Assembly: GCA_018894105.1 (NCBI GenBank)
Contig: CM032117.1
Location: 42,580,501 to 42,644,500 of the forward strand
Reading direction: 5' to 3'
From: Jacaranda mimosifolia
Taxonomy: Eukaryota; Streptophyta; Magnoliopsida; Lamiales; Bignoniaceae
Length of the DNA: 64,000 nt
The notes beneath the pieces were generated by a model. That model saw only the letters and a program-made list of their open reading frames with translations. It was not told the DNA's origin and searched no databases. The position numbers and the translations under genes are program-made. This document shows, piece by piece, positions 1-9,515 of the stretch (the stretch's first letter is position 1; the number at the start of each line of letters is the position of its first letter).

Positions 1-402
1 GAGCAAATGATTCAGGAAACGGGCAAAATCGACCAGACTCCCCGTAGAGAAAGGTCGACTAGCCCATGGAAGAAAGACAAAGGGAAGAAACATGCCCACG
101 ACCCCTGCTCTCTCGTTAAAGGAGTAATTGACACCAAATGCCGGAGGTCCGACTTGGGGAGACTCAAAGTTAGCCAGGAGGCAGAACCAGCACAGACTGG
201 AATCCACAAAATCTTCCCCGATCGAGATAGTCTACCAGCTTTCGACCAGCTCTGAGCCAATCTCTTTCTTTTACACCAACCTCTCCCATGTCGAGAATTA
301 AAGGGCCGATAGCAAGTTGGATTACCACCTAGTGGTATCTATATATCAATAAATATGTCTACATTATTTGGGGAAGCTCCTAGGTGCAGGACCCTTATTG
401 GC
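1..402 (+). other. Unassigned stretch, probably internal to element A
   Basis: An 82-codon open frame starts at base 7, is rich in Lys, Arg and Asp, and could be a gag C-terminal tail, but no zinc knuckle or other gag motif is visible. Bases 256-402 hold nothing recognisable. The stretch ends where plastid-derived sequence begins. Assignment to element A rests on position only. Confidence 0.3.
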
Positions 403-672
403 TAGGACACCAGAATATCGAACCATGAACGAAAAAGGTATGAGAGAAAAGCCTATTGGCTAGTGATTGTGAGGCCCCAATTCTTGATTGGAAGGGACAC
501 CAAAGGCCTCTTCCCTTCCATCCCTTAGGATAGATAGAGAGGGAGGGCAGAGTTTTTGATTTTTTCATGTTGTTAAAGAGTTGAACAATGGGTTTTCGTA
601 TTGTCAAAGATTTGAACAATGAAAATAGATGGCGAGTGCTTGATCGAATTGATCAGGTCATGTAGGAACAAG

Positions 673-775
673 GTTCAAATCTACTGGTCTGTTAGGATGT
701 CTCAGCTGCATACATCACTGTACTTCCACTTGACACCTATCGTAATGATAAACGGCTCAGCTTGCCGTTACCTTC
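673..775 (-). pseudogene. rrn4.5: Plastid 4.5S rRNA copy (nuclear pseudogene)
   Basis: The minus strand from 775 down to 673 reads as plastid 4.5S rRNA, 103 nt, the usual length. The start GAAGGTAACGGCAAGC differs from the plastid form by transitions typical of methylated-cytosine decay. The segment GATAGGTGTCAAGTGGAAGT is intact. It is flanked by authentic plastid spacer on both sides. In a nuclear context it is not expected to be expressed or to enter plastid ribosomes. Recognition is from memory of the conserved plastid rRNA sequence. Confidence 0.85.
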
Positions 776-814
776 TCTTGAATTCTCAAAACTTTTGTCG
801 CTCCATCTCCGTAG

Positions 815-1482
815 GGGCAAAGAAAATGAACGTTTAAATGCCCCTCAAAAGTAAGTAAATAGATCCAAAACATATAAAATGCGGTTAATCCTGCTGTGGC
901 CCAAGCTATTATTGTGAAAATTGGTGAATACAACCAACTATCATTAAGAATTCCATCTTTTGACCAAAAACAAGCAAGAGGCGGAATACCACAAAGAGAA
1001 AGTGTACCTAATAAAAATGACGTTTTGCTAATCGATACATGTTTGGTAAACCGCCCATAAGAACCATATTCTGACTTTTATCCGGAGAATAGCCAACAAT
1101 AGTTTCCATTGAATGAATAACGGATCCAGACCCTAAAAATAATAATGCTTTGGAATAAGCATAAGTAATCAAATGAAATAAAGCACTTCGATAAGACCCC
1201 ATTCCTAGAGCTAACATCATATAACCCAATTGAGACATTATCGAATAGGCTAAACCCCTCTTAATGTCTCTTTGAGAAAGAGCTAAAGTAGCTCCTAATA
1301 ATACTGTGATTATGCCTATCAACGAGATTAAATTCATTATATAAGGTATAACTATGAAAAGAGGAAGAAGGCGAGCTACAAGAAAAATCCCCACTGCTAC
1401 CATAGTAGCAGCATGTAAAGAGCCGAAATAGGAGTATGTCCCTCCATAACATCAGGTAACCATACATGAAGGGGAAATTAAG
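815..1482 (-). pseudogene. ndhF: Plastid ndhF fragment (NADH dehydrogenase-like subunit 5)
   Basis: The minus strand encodes an internal part of NdhF, the membrane subunit of the plastid NDH complex in cyclic electron flow. Visible peptides are [35 protein letters not shown] and [19 protein letters not shown]. On the 3' side of the gene (bases 815-1000) the frame continues to a peptide like [13 protein letters not shown] lost base near 1420 shifts the upstream part ([16 protein letters not shown] region) out of frame, and another shift follows [10 protein letters not shown]. Only about 220 codons of roughly 740 remain. This is a dead nuclear copy; it joins rrn4.5 spacer at about 815. Confidence 0.9.
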
Positions 1483-1699
1483 TCAAATTTTCGACAACTG
1501 TCGGGACAAGTGAACTCCTTTGCAACTTGAAAGAAGCCTAGTGGTACCATACAATCTCAGTCAAGGCAAATGACCAGAAAGCTCGACCCAAACTGAAGCC
1601 CTCAGGGGATACCTTTATAGCGAAACCTGAATAGGGGCAATCAAGCAAGAAAAGGAAGTTGGAAGAGACTAAGGTCGAACCCGTCGATGAGTTCAAGAC

Positions 1700-4600
1700 A
1701 ATCAAGATGGAGCTAGGGAACCCTGACAAGACAACAAGAATTGGAATGGATATGGACAGTAGCATAGAGTGCCTCATAGTCGATTTCCTCAGAAGAAATG
1801 TTGATATTTTTGCTTGGAATGTTTCCAACCTCTAAGGAATCAACCCTAGTATCATTGTCCACCACCTGAATATGGACCCCCCATTCAAGCCAGTGAAGTA
1901 GAAGACAAGAATTTTCAATACTGAACGATGCCAGATCATTGAGGAGGAGGTCACAAAACTATTAGAGGTAGGATACATTGTAGAAATTCAATATCCAAGT
2001 TAGCTTTGTAATGTAGTCCTTGTCCCTAAAATAAGGGAAAGTGGCGAATGTGTAACAATTTCAGTTATTTGAATAAAGCTTGCCCTAAAAATCCTTACCC
2101 CCTTCATTGTACAGATTTACTAGTAGATTTTACTGCTGGTTGTGATTTGCTAAGTATGATGGACGTATTTCAAGGTATTACCAAATCTTTACGGCGCCCG
2201 AAGACAGGGATAAGACCTCCTTCGTAGTCCCCAATAGGGTATATTATTTTCTGGTCATGCCTTTCGAGCTTAAAAATGTTAGGGCAACTTATCAGAGATT
2301 GGTGAACTTTATGTTCAAGAACGAGATCGAGAAAACCATAGAAATGTACGTCGACGACATGATCGTCAAATATGAAAAAGTGATAAACCATCTAACCGAC
2401 CTCAACCATACTTTCTCAATATTAAGAGCATTTGGAATGAAACTCAACCCTAATAAGTGTACGTTTGGGGTAAGAAGAGGCAAGTTTCTAGGCTACATGG
2501 TTAGCCAGAGAGGTATTTAAGCTAATCCACAAAAATCCTGGCCATTCTCGAACTGTTAGAGACGTCCAGCGTCTAGTTGGCAGAATTATAGCACTAGGGC
2601 ATTTCATCGCCCAACTAGCTGACAAGAGCCTACCGTTCTTCAAAATTTTGAGGAATGCGAGAAAATCAGGTTTCCAGTGGACAAAGCAATGCGACCAGGC
2701 CCTGGTCGAGTTGAGGCAGTACCTTATAGCGCCGACAATGCTAGCCAAGCCTGAGTTTGGAGAGGTTCTTCACATGTATCTAGCAGTCTCATCGGCGGCG
2801 GTTAGTTCAATCTTGGTTTTGACCACAAAGGGAGCCTATCTACTCGTGTACTACTGCAACAAACCCTTGCAAGATCCCGAGCACAACTACCTAGAGATCA
2901 AAAAATTTGCCTTCGCTTTGGTCACAGCAGCTAGAAAGTTAAGATCATACTTCCAATCTCACTCCATTGTTGTCCTAACAAACCAACCATTGAAACAAGT
3001 GTTATCAAAGCCCGACACATTAGGAAGATTGCCAAAATGGGCCATCGAGTTAGGAGAGTTCGACATCATGTTTCAACCCTGAATAACCATCAAGGCCCAG
3101 GTATTGGCAGACTTTGTTGGAGAGGCTTGACTTTCCCGACCAAGTCGACTAGGATACCCTCTTGTGGATGTTGCATGTTGATGGATCTGCAACATCTTCG
3201 AGAGGAGGAATTGGCATTTCTCGGTGATCTCCGTAGGCAGAGGAATACAACTTCACAGTTAAACTTGACTACCCTATCATAAACAATGAAACAGAGTACG
3301 AGGCCCTTCTCGTTGGCATGAGGATAGCGGCAGATAGAGGAGTCGAACAACTAGCAGCCATCACTGACTCCCAGTTGGTCGCAGAGCAGGTTGAAGGAAA
3401 CTTCGAAGCTAAAGAGGTCACAATGACCAAATATCTGACTGAGGTGAAGATCTAGTAGCAATTCAAAAAATTCATCCTCAGTCAAGTTCCACGAGCAAAA
3501 AACGAGCGTGCCGACGGGCTGTCAAAGTTCGCCAGCTCGACAAAGGGGACCAAAAGCAGAACAATAACATTTTTGATCACTGGTAAACCCATCATAAATG
3601 ATTCCAACCAAAACCTGGTATGGCAGATCGAAGAGGTACCTCATTCCTGGCAGGACAAAATAAAGGCCTACTTAAGAGATGGAATAGCGCCAAATGATAA
3701 GGCCCACGTGCGCCGACTCTGAGGCCACGCAGCCAAATTTGCCCTCGACGAACATGGTCAGCTTTACAGGCGATTGATATCTGGACCGCCGTTGAGGTGC
3801 TTAACACCAGATCAAGCTTGCGAGGTCTTGCACGAAGTCCTCTCAGGCATCTACGGCAATCATGCGGGAGATGATCTCTGGCCCACAAAATCATGAGATA
3901 TGGGTATTTTTAGCCAACTTTGTTAAATAATGCAGTCGACTTTGCCTAGAGATACCCATCCTATTAGGTCCACTCAAACATTCCCTACCGACTTGCGGCA
4001 ACGATGGCACCTATCCAGATTACATGGCCATTCGACCAATGGGGAATAGACATGGTTGGATCCTTTCCAAAGATCACAGTCCAGAGGAAGTTCGTGATAG
4101 TCACCGTCAAATATTTTATAAAGTGGGTCGAGGCAGAAGCAGTCCCCAAGATAATCGATACGGCCATCAAAAGATTTATATGGAAAAATATTATCTGTTA
4201 CTTCGATCTACCCAAAGTATTGATATCTGACAACGAAACATAGTTTTAGAGCAAAAACAATAGGAGATAGTATGAAACTATTAGGATTCAACAGCATTTC
4301 ACCTCGGTAGGGAACCCCCAAGCTAATAGCCAAATGGAGGTCACAAATAGAACGGTCCTAAAGACTTAACTTGAAGGAACTGGAGCAAGCTGGGCATATG
4401 ACCTCCCCAGGGTACTTTGGGCATAGAGGATAACCCCCCAAATAGCCACGGTCCACAGTCCATACATATTGTTCTATAGGTCAGAGGTAGTTATCCCAAC
4501 AAAATTGATACAACATACTGCTTCGGTGATCTATTACAACCCTAACAGAAACGACTCTGAAAGAGAATTTAACCTGGAAACAATTGATGAGTTGCGTCAG

Positions 4601-4860
4601 CAGGCCTACACAATAATGCAGCACTGTAGGTTGAAGATGGTGCAACAATGCAATAAATGAGTCTATCTAAGGAGCTTCAAAGTTGGTGATCTCATCCTCA
4701 AAAAGGTTGAAGTCTCAAAGAATGTAGGGAAACTGAACCCAAAATGGGAGGGGCCTTATTCGGTGGTCAAAGACATGACGCAATGAACTCCTTCGACCAT
4801 GCAATGCGGTGAATTTGAAGAAATTCTATGTGTGAAGAGACTTAAAGTCTCCACTGTACT
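1700..4860 (+). pseudogene. Element A pol: RT, RNase H, second RNase H, integrase (broken)
   Basis: Pol polyprotein of a Ty3/gypsy element, broken by many stops and shifts. Reverse transcriptase lies at about 1790-2560 and keeps the catalytic box YVDDMIVK (2346-2369) and LNPNKCTFGV. The RT-linked RNase H is at 2650-3080 (LYLAVS-like MYLAVSSAAV, LTNQPLKQVL). A second RNase H follows at about 3160-3570, with all acidic positions visible: VDGSATSS, NETEYEALL, ITDSQLVAEQ, ERADGLSKF. An integrase zinc-binding region lies at about 3700-3900. The integrase core starts at 4003 (ITWPFDQWGIDMVGSFP, then LISDNET and NPQANSQMEV). The C-terminal KLNPKWEGPYSV is at about 4732-4767. The second RNase H is known from Tat elements. 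Not expected to make protein. Confidence 0.88.
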
Positions 4861-4924
4861 ACAATGTCAATTAAAATCAATAAAATCGCTTATATTTCCG
4901 CAACTACCTATTGGCACAGGCAAT

Positions 4925-5300
4925 CAAAGGCTTTGATCGTTTGTAATTGACCCTGCAGTCGATCAAAATAGTGGCTTTGAGTTGCGTAATAAAGGTTTTT
5001 TAGCCCATTCAAACAAATGAGCTGATTGTTTGTAACGGACCCCGCAGTTGATCAAAGCATCAGCTCCGAGCTACATAATCAAGGCTTTTTAGCCCAATCA
5101 AACAAATGAGCTGATCTTTTGTAATCGACCCCACAGTTAATCAAAATAACAGCTTCCAGCTGTGCAATAAAGGCTTTTTGGCCCATCTAAACAAACGAGT
5201 TGATCGTTTGTAGATCGATCCTGCAATTGAATAAAAAAAACAGCTTCAAGTTGAGGAACAAAGGCCTTTTAGTCCAAGTAAATAAGCAAATTGACTGGCT
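4925..5300 (+). repeat. Tandem array, about 88-bp unit, about four degenerate copies
   Basis: Units begin near 4937, 5023, 5111 and 5202, each with a version of gatcgtttgtaat followed by gaccc(t/c)gcagt, then an aaaggctttttagccca motif and an aaacaaatgagctgat motif. The spacing is 86-91 bp. The array lies just after integrase and before the antisense coding region. Tandem arrays in this position are known in Tat/Ogre elements. Copies are diverged, so the array is not recent. Confidence 0.85.
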
Positions 5301-5830
5301 AAAATCAACCTTTGAGTCTCTGACCCTATATTGATCTCGATAATTGAAAACTCGACCAATTAGTCGAAGGCAACCTTGCAAGAAATAACAAATTCAAATG
5401 ACGGATCCCACTATCTTGGATTAATTCCATTATCCTTTACACCAACTGACCTCTAAATCAACTACGCACTTGATTCTTCAATAGGAAATTATGTTTTATC
5501 ATTGCTCATTTGGAATCAAAATATTCGTGTCGTCGGTTACTAGCATTTCTACTCAACAAAAGCAAAAACGTTGAAAAAAAGAAACAAAATAATGTGGAGT
5601 GCACGTCGATGAAAAGAAAAAACTAAAATTTCATTAGATTTTAAAGGATTCAATTACATCCAAAGAAGAAGAAGAAGAAGAAAAAGAAAAAGAAGAAGAA
5701 GAAGAAGAAGAAAAAGAAGAAAGAGCGTCTCACAAGGCGACTAAACAGTTGCTTCAAATTTTCAAATGCTCAGTTCGACCCCGACCCCTCCATTCTCGCA
5801 ACTACTACCCCCTCCTCGATCGCCTGGTCG
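5301..5830. other. Non-coding spacer of element A with GAA microsatellite
   Basis: No coding frame is recognisable. Bases 5664-5722 form an impure (GAA)n tract, purine-only on the plus strand. The rest is AT-rich spacer between the 88-bp array and the 3' end of the antisense ORF. Confidence 0.6.
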
Positions 5831-8280
5831 AGATCATCACCGGACGAAATTCATACAACTATAGAAGCTTCGGTTCCATGCTCGAGCGCTGTAGCAGGTA
5901 CGGTTTGGATGGCAGGAGCTGGTCGAAAAGGTCCCACTTCGTCGACCCAAGAAGGGGTGCTCACTAGGAAGGAAGAAGTTAGCCACGTTGATCTTGCCAT
6001 CCCTGATGTCAAAGGCAAAGTCATTGGCGAAGTCAAATTCAATGGTCACCGCCTCGACCCTAGCCACATGAGCAGGCATAGCCACGGGTGCGGCAACTAC
6101 CTCAATGGGAGTAGTCTCGTCGAGGTTAGCTCCCTCTATATGAGCAGTCTCATCGGGTCAGGATACATACAGAGCTACTCATCAAGCATGGGGTTCAAAC
6201 GCTGCCTGTCTTCTAGATGAATGGGATAACCAATAAACTCCAGCTGTTTAATTGCCTTCTCGAAGGTATCCATTGGATCGTTGATCGAGAAGAAGGTACT
6301 AGCATCCTGGAAAGCTAAAGTCAGCATAAACTATTGAACTGCCTCTCGTCGAACATTGGGCAGCGTCCTTGTAAATTCCCCCGAGCAAAGTTGAGTGCGC
6401 TATTGTAGCCATGAGCTCGACCAGTATCATAATGGGTCTAGGCATCCACTCTGGCCTTTTTCAACAACTCTTCTGCTGAGCTCTTCTCGGCAATCGCAAC
6501 CACACATACTTGGCCTCGAGCTAAGTATTGATGTTTTCCAACTTTTTGGTTAGCTGCTCGATCCGAATCTGAGCAGACTCGGCCTCGGCCTTAAACACCT
6601 CCAACTTAGTCTAGTCCCCTTAAAGTCGATCAAGCTCGTCGAGGGCAAGTTCTGACCTCATGTACAAATGGTAGCCAACTTGGCTAACTTGCAACATAAT
6701 TTTGATCGATGCAATTAAAACCACAAAAGATGAGAGCAGGAACTTAATCAGCATACGGTACTCGACTAGACACTTACCATATGGAGTGATAGGCCATGGC
6801 CTTCAGCACACCCCCTGGCTTATATCTATCATCTTGCGTTGGTCGGAAATGAACAGACCAGCCATCATTATCTTTAGTGGCAAGGAGCCACTTGACCCTA
6901 ACATCATCATCAACATAGAGTTGTGGGCAGCCATGTTAGTCCCAAACCGGGGAGATGGCAAGTAGACCAGCTGAAACAACTCATTCTCTTTTCGGTGACC
7001 AAATATATCGTAGCCAGTTGGGGGGCCGAAAGATCCAACTCTGCCTTTGCCTTTATCGGCAGTCGTCTTCTTTTGTGCAGGTCTACCCTGCTCGACTGCA
7101 AACCTCTTCTTTCGTGTGGATGAGCTAGGGGTTGGGGCGGGTGCTGGTCGGGCTGGAGAGGCTGTAAGGGTAGGCAAAGCAGCTCGGGGTTTAGAAACAA
7201 CCTGAGACACTCCCCCTCGACAAGCGGCCACACCTTAATACCGCTCTTAGTTTCTCCCAAAGCTTGTGCTCAGGTTTGATTCATGATTTCTTGTCAATCT
7301 GTATAAGAACAGAAGCAGCACATATGAGGGTCACCCAAATAGTTGAGCAAAAACAAATTAAAAATAAATGGTCAAGTCATCTACTTAGTTGAGCGTCAGC
7401 TGGTAACCCTAAGTCGGTTGGCGACAAGCCCGCCAGAACCAAATTCCTTTCCTCGATATAACCCAAGGCCTCCATCTGCCCAAACTGCACTAAGTCTCAG
7501 ATGAAAACATTTGGCCAGGTCGGAGTTTCATTCCTATGCATCTCGACATGCCCTCTAAACCATCCCCTAGGAATATTAAAACCCCTAGGAGTCCGAACAT
7601 ACATATACCATTTTTTCCATTCTTGGCCATGGGACGATGAGGGGGTCAACAAGAACTTTCATCGAGGACGAGCAATCAGATAATAAAAATTGGACTCCTC
7701 AATGCTACCCGGCTTTCGGGACATAGGGAGATGGAAAAGGTTAGAGAAATTAGCAAAGGTGATCGGTTGGTCATGTATATACATCAGGACGGAAAAACTG
7801 TATATGGTCAAGAAGCAATTAGGAAGCAGTTGGCTTATACAAACCCGTAGACCCCTCAACAGGTCGACTATAGGTTGAGCGGGGGGGAACCTAAGCCCAT
7901 CTCTAAAGGCTTCCTCGAACACAGTTATACATCCAGTCAGGTGCATTCTATCAGAAGGTCCTACCATGATTAGATCGTACTCCGGGGGAACATGGAAAAG
8001 TTGTCTTACAAGTACAAGGTCGGCGGGAGTGATTTTGGTGTATCTCTCTATAATGGTCGAGGGTAAACAGCCGACCACGGGAAACGGGTGGTTGACTTGG
8101 ACCAGCCCCACCCCCGGTAACAATACGCTCATCATTAGAGCTGCTTGAAGTCGAACTGTCGCTCAAAGAGCTATCAGACTCGCTAGTCGAGCCACCCCTG
8201 CCCTCGGTCAAAACCCTATCTGATCTCGTCGCCTCGCTATCATTACTTTGGCTATCACCCTCACCAAATACCCTCAGCAT
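5830..8280 (-). pseudogene. Antisense ORF of element A (Tat-type, plant transposon protein domain)
   Basis: The minus strand carries a long protein remnant read from near the 3' LTR towards pol. Its N-terminal part at 8280-8140 is Ser/Asp-rich. A globular region follows at 8135-7659 (DLVLVRQLFHVPPEYDLIMV, GLRFPPAQPIVDLLRG, LFHLPMSRKPGSIEESN). It continues after a frame change at 7683-7400, then a basic Pro/Ala-rich linker at 7231-7050 (PARPAPAPTPSSSTRKKR), then coiled coil at about 6600-6500 (EAESAQIRIEQLTKK). Stops and shifts break the frame. Tat elements such as Grande are known to carry an ORF in this place and orientation; its role is unknown. Assignment is by position, orientation and resemblance to annotated plant transposon proteins. 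Confidence 0.75.
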
Positions 8281-8676
8281 GATATAAATATGGTATGATC
8301 GAAATATGTGTAGAAGGACTTATGTGTTTCAAGGCTCTACAGCAAAAAAGTAGTTGACCAACAGCGGAGGGAAATGCCTCAATCGACCTCTTGGAATGCT
8401 GTAAAAGTAAAAATGGACATTTTCACTGCTACTATTTGTAGCTATTAGAGCGCGGTAACCGAAATGGCCATAATAATTGCACAGCCATAACTTGACGCTT
8501 TGCATGACATAACATAACTACCATATTAAATGTACCAAAACCCTAGTCGATTGTTGAAAACCATGGTCGGGTGCTAGAAATCCCGATCGAATATTAGAAG
8601 CTCTCGTCGAAAAGTTCCAGTACCTATTAATCAGCTACTTCCCATTCCTTCCCGTCGACAACCTCAATCAGGACTC

Positions 8677-8692
8677 AAAAGTTGGGGGAGGA
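8677..8692 (+). other. Polypurine tract of element A
   Basis: The stretch aaaagttgggggagga lies just upstream of the LTR start and would prime plus-strand DNA synthesis. Its position and composition fit Tat-type elements. Confidence 0.75.
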
Positions 8693-8696
8693 CTAA

Positions 8697-9515
8697 TGAT
8701 ATGGGATGGCCCAACAGGCACATCCCAACAACATAGAACCATCATGGAAGTAGGCTAGTGGCGGCCCAAATTAGCTGCAGGCCCAACTTGTCACGAGTCG
8801 AACAGGCAATCGAACAACATTGACCTCGAGATTCTCGTACGAAGGGGCGAATGCCAGCATCTGCCAGATTCGACCAGACTATGGTCGGCTGTCATCTAGA
8901 CATGCAAAATTTCACCCTACTTATAATGACGATAATGTTACAGGATGTCGACTAGACATAAGGAATATCTCCTCGACTATGGAGGTCAAGGAAAGGCAAC
9001 AACCTCTTTACCGCATTTAATGATCTGCCAGGTGGCATGCCTCTGCATTAATGGCGCATGCCACTGCCTATACCGTCTTTTATAGCCGCATCAAACTAGC
9101 GCACCTCTAGTGTACCACCTTGTCCTGGAAAGCAGGAGGTGGCGCCACCTAGAATAGTACAAAGGGGGGAGAAGACTCAAAGGTCCCTATATAAAGACAA
9201 AGGCCCTTCCTATGTAACAAGGGCATCATGGGCGTATCAACCCCTTTGAAAAGGCTATAAATAGTCCACAGCCAGCCGCCTGGAAGGTATGCACATTATT
9301 CCCATAAGCTTTCACTTTGCTGCTCTAACTCCTAGTCGATTTACTGACTTGAGCATCGGAGTGCCTTAGTCGAGGCCCCTCGGCTAGCCTGACGTTTGCT
9401 ATTGGTTGTAAGACCGACCCCGATACTCTTCCAAGCACTCTCTTGACCTGACCATTGGTCGATATACTGGATCTCAACCCAATACACTAGCTGAACATTT
9501 TTTACCCTCATCACA
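8697..9515 (+). repeat. 3' LTR of element A
   Basis: The LTR starts TGATATGGG at 8697, four bases after the polypurine tract, and ends CCTCATCACA at 9515, giving about 819 bp with TG...CA ends. It contains the strongly conserved gypsy LTR core gacttgagcatcggagtgcc at 9347-9366 and a TATA box. No second LTR is inside the window, so ends are inferred from boundary motifs alone and target duplication cannot be checked. Confidence 0.75.
9254..9263 (+). promoter_or_regulatory. LTR TATA box of element A
   Basis: The sequence ctataaatag lies about 90 bp upstream of the conserved LTR core motif. That is where the U3/R promoter of such LTRs is expected. A second TATA-like string, ctatataaag, is at about 9188. 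Confidence 0.6.

Larger units (their letters stand above)
403..1482 (-). other. Chimeric plastid DNA insertion (NUPT): rrn5-rrn4.5 spacer, rrn4.5, then ndhF
   Basis: Bases 403 to about 672 match, by recognition, the plastid spacer between 5S and 4.5S rRNA, running from just inside the 5S gene start. Bases 673-775 are the whole 4.5S rRNA. A short 4.5S/23S spacer follows to about 815, where the sequence switches abruptly to ndhF and continues to about 1482. In plastid genomes these loci are several kilobases apart and rrn4.5 near ndhF lies in the opposite orientation; here both read on the minus strand. The piece is therefore joined or rearranged plastid DNA, transferred to the nucleus directly or via mitochondrial DNA. 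Indels and transitions show decay after transfer. The left and right ends are approximate. Confidence 0.85.
1..9515 (+). mobile_element. Element A: Ty3/gypsy LTR retrotransposon, Tat/Ogre type, 5' end outside window
   Basis: Seen in order on the plus strand: decayed reverse transcriptase, RNase H, a second RNase H, integrase, an 88-bp tandem array, a long coding remnant on the opposite strand, a polypurine tract and a 3' LTR. Two RNase H domains plus an antisense ORF between pol and the 3' LTR are known hallmarks of the Tat lineage (Ogre, Grande, RIRE2 type). Many in-frame stops and frameshifts show the copy is dead. The 5' LTR, leader and most of gag lie before base 1. A plastid-DNA insertion at about 403-1482 interrupts the element upstream of pol. 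Lineage is inferred from domain layout, not from a phylogeny. Confidence 0.85.

Noticed and set aside
12..260. 82-codon minus-strand frame at the window start
   Set aside because: It mirrors an equally long plus-strand frame and shows no motif; one of the two is a shadow and neither is convincing as a gene.
619..837. 72-codon plus-strand frame
   Set aside because: It lies over the plastid 4.5S rRNA copy and the ndhF junction, so it is a chance frame.
1008..1403. Open 131-codon frame as a working ndhF gene
   Set aside because: It is only an internal part of ndhF with shifts at both ends in nuclear transposon DNA.
5664..5722. GAA repeat as a possible coding Lys/Glu stretch
   Set aside because: No flanking frame extends it; it is a microsatellite in spacer.
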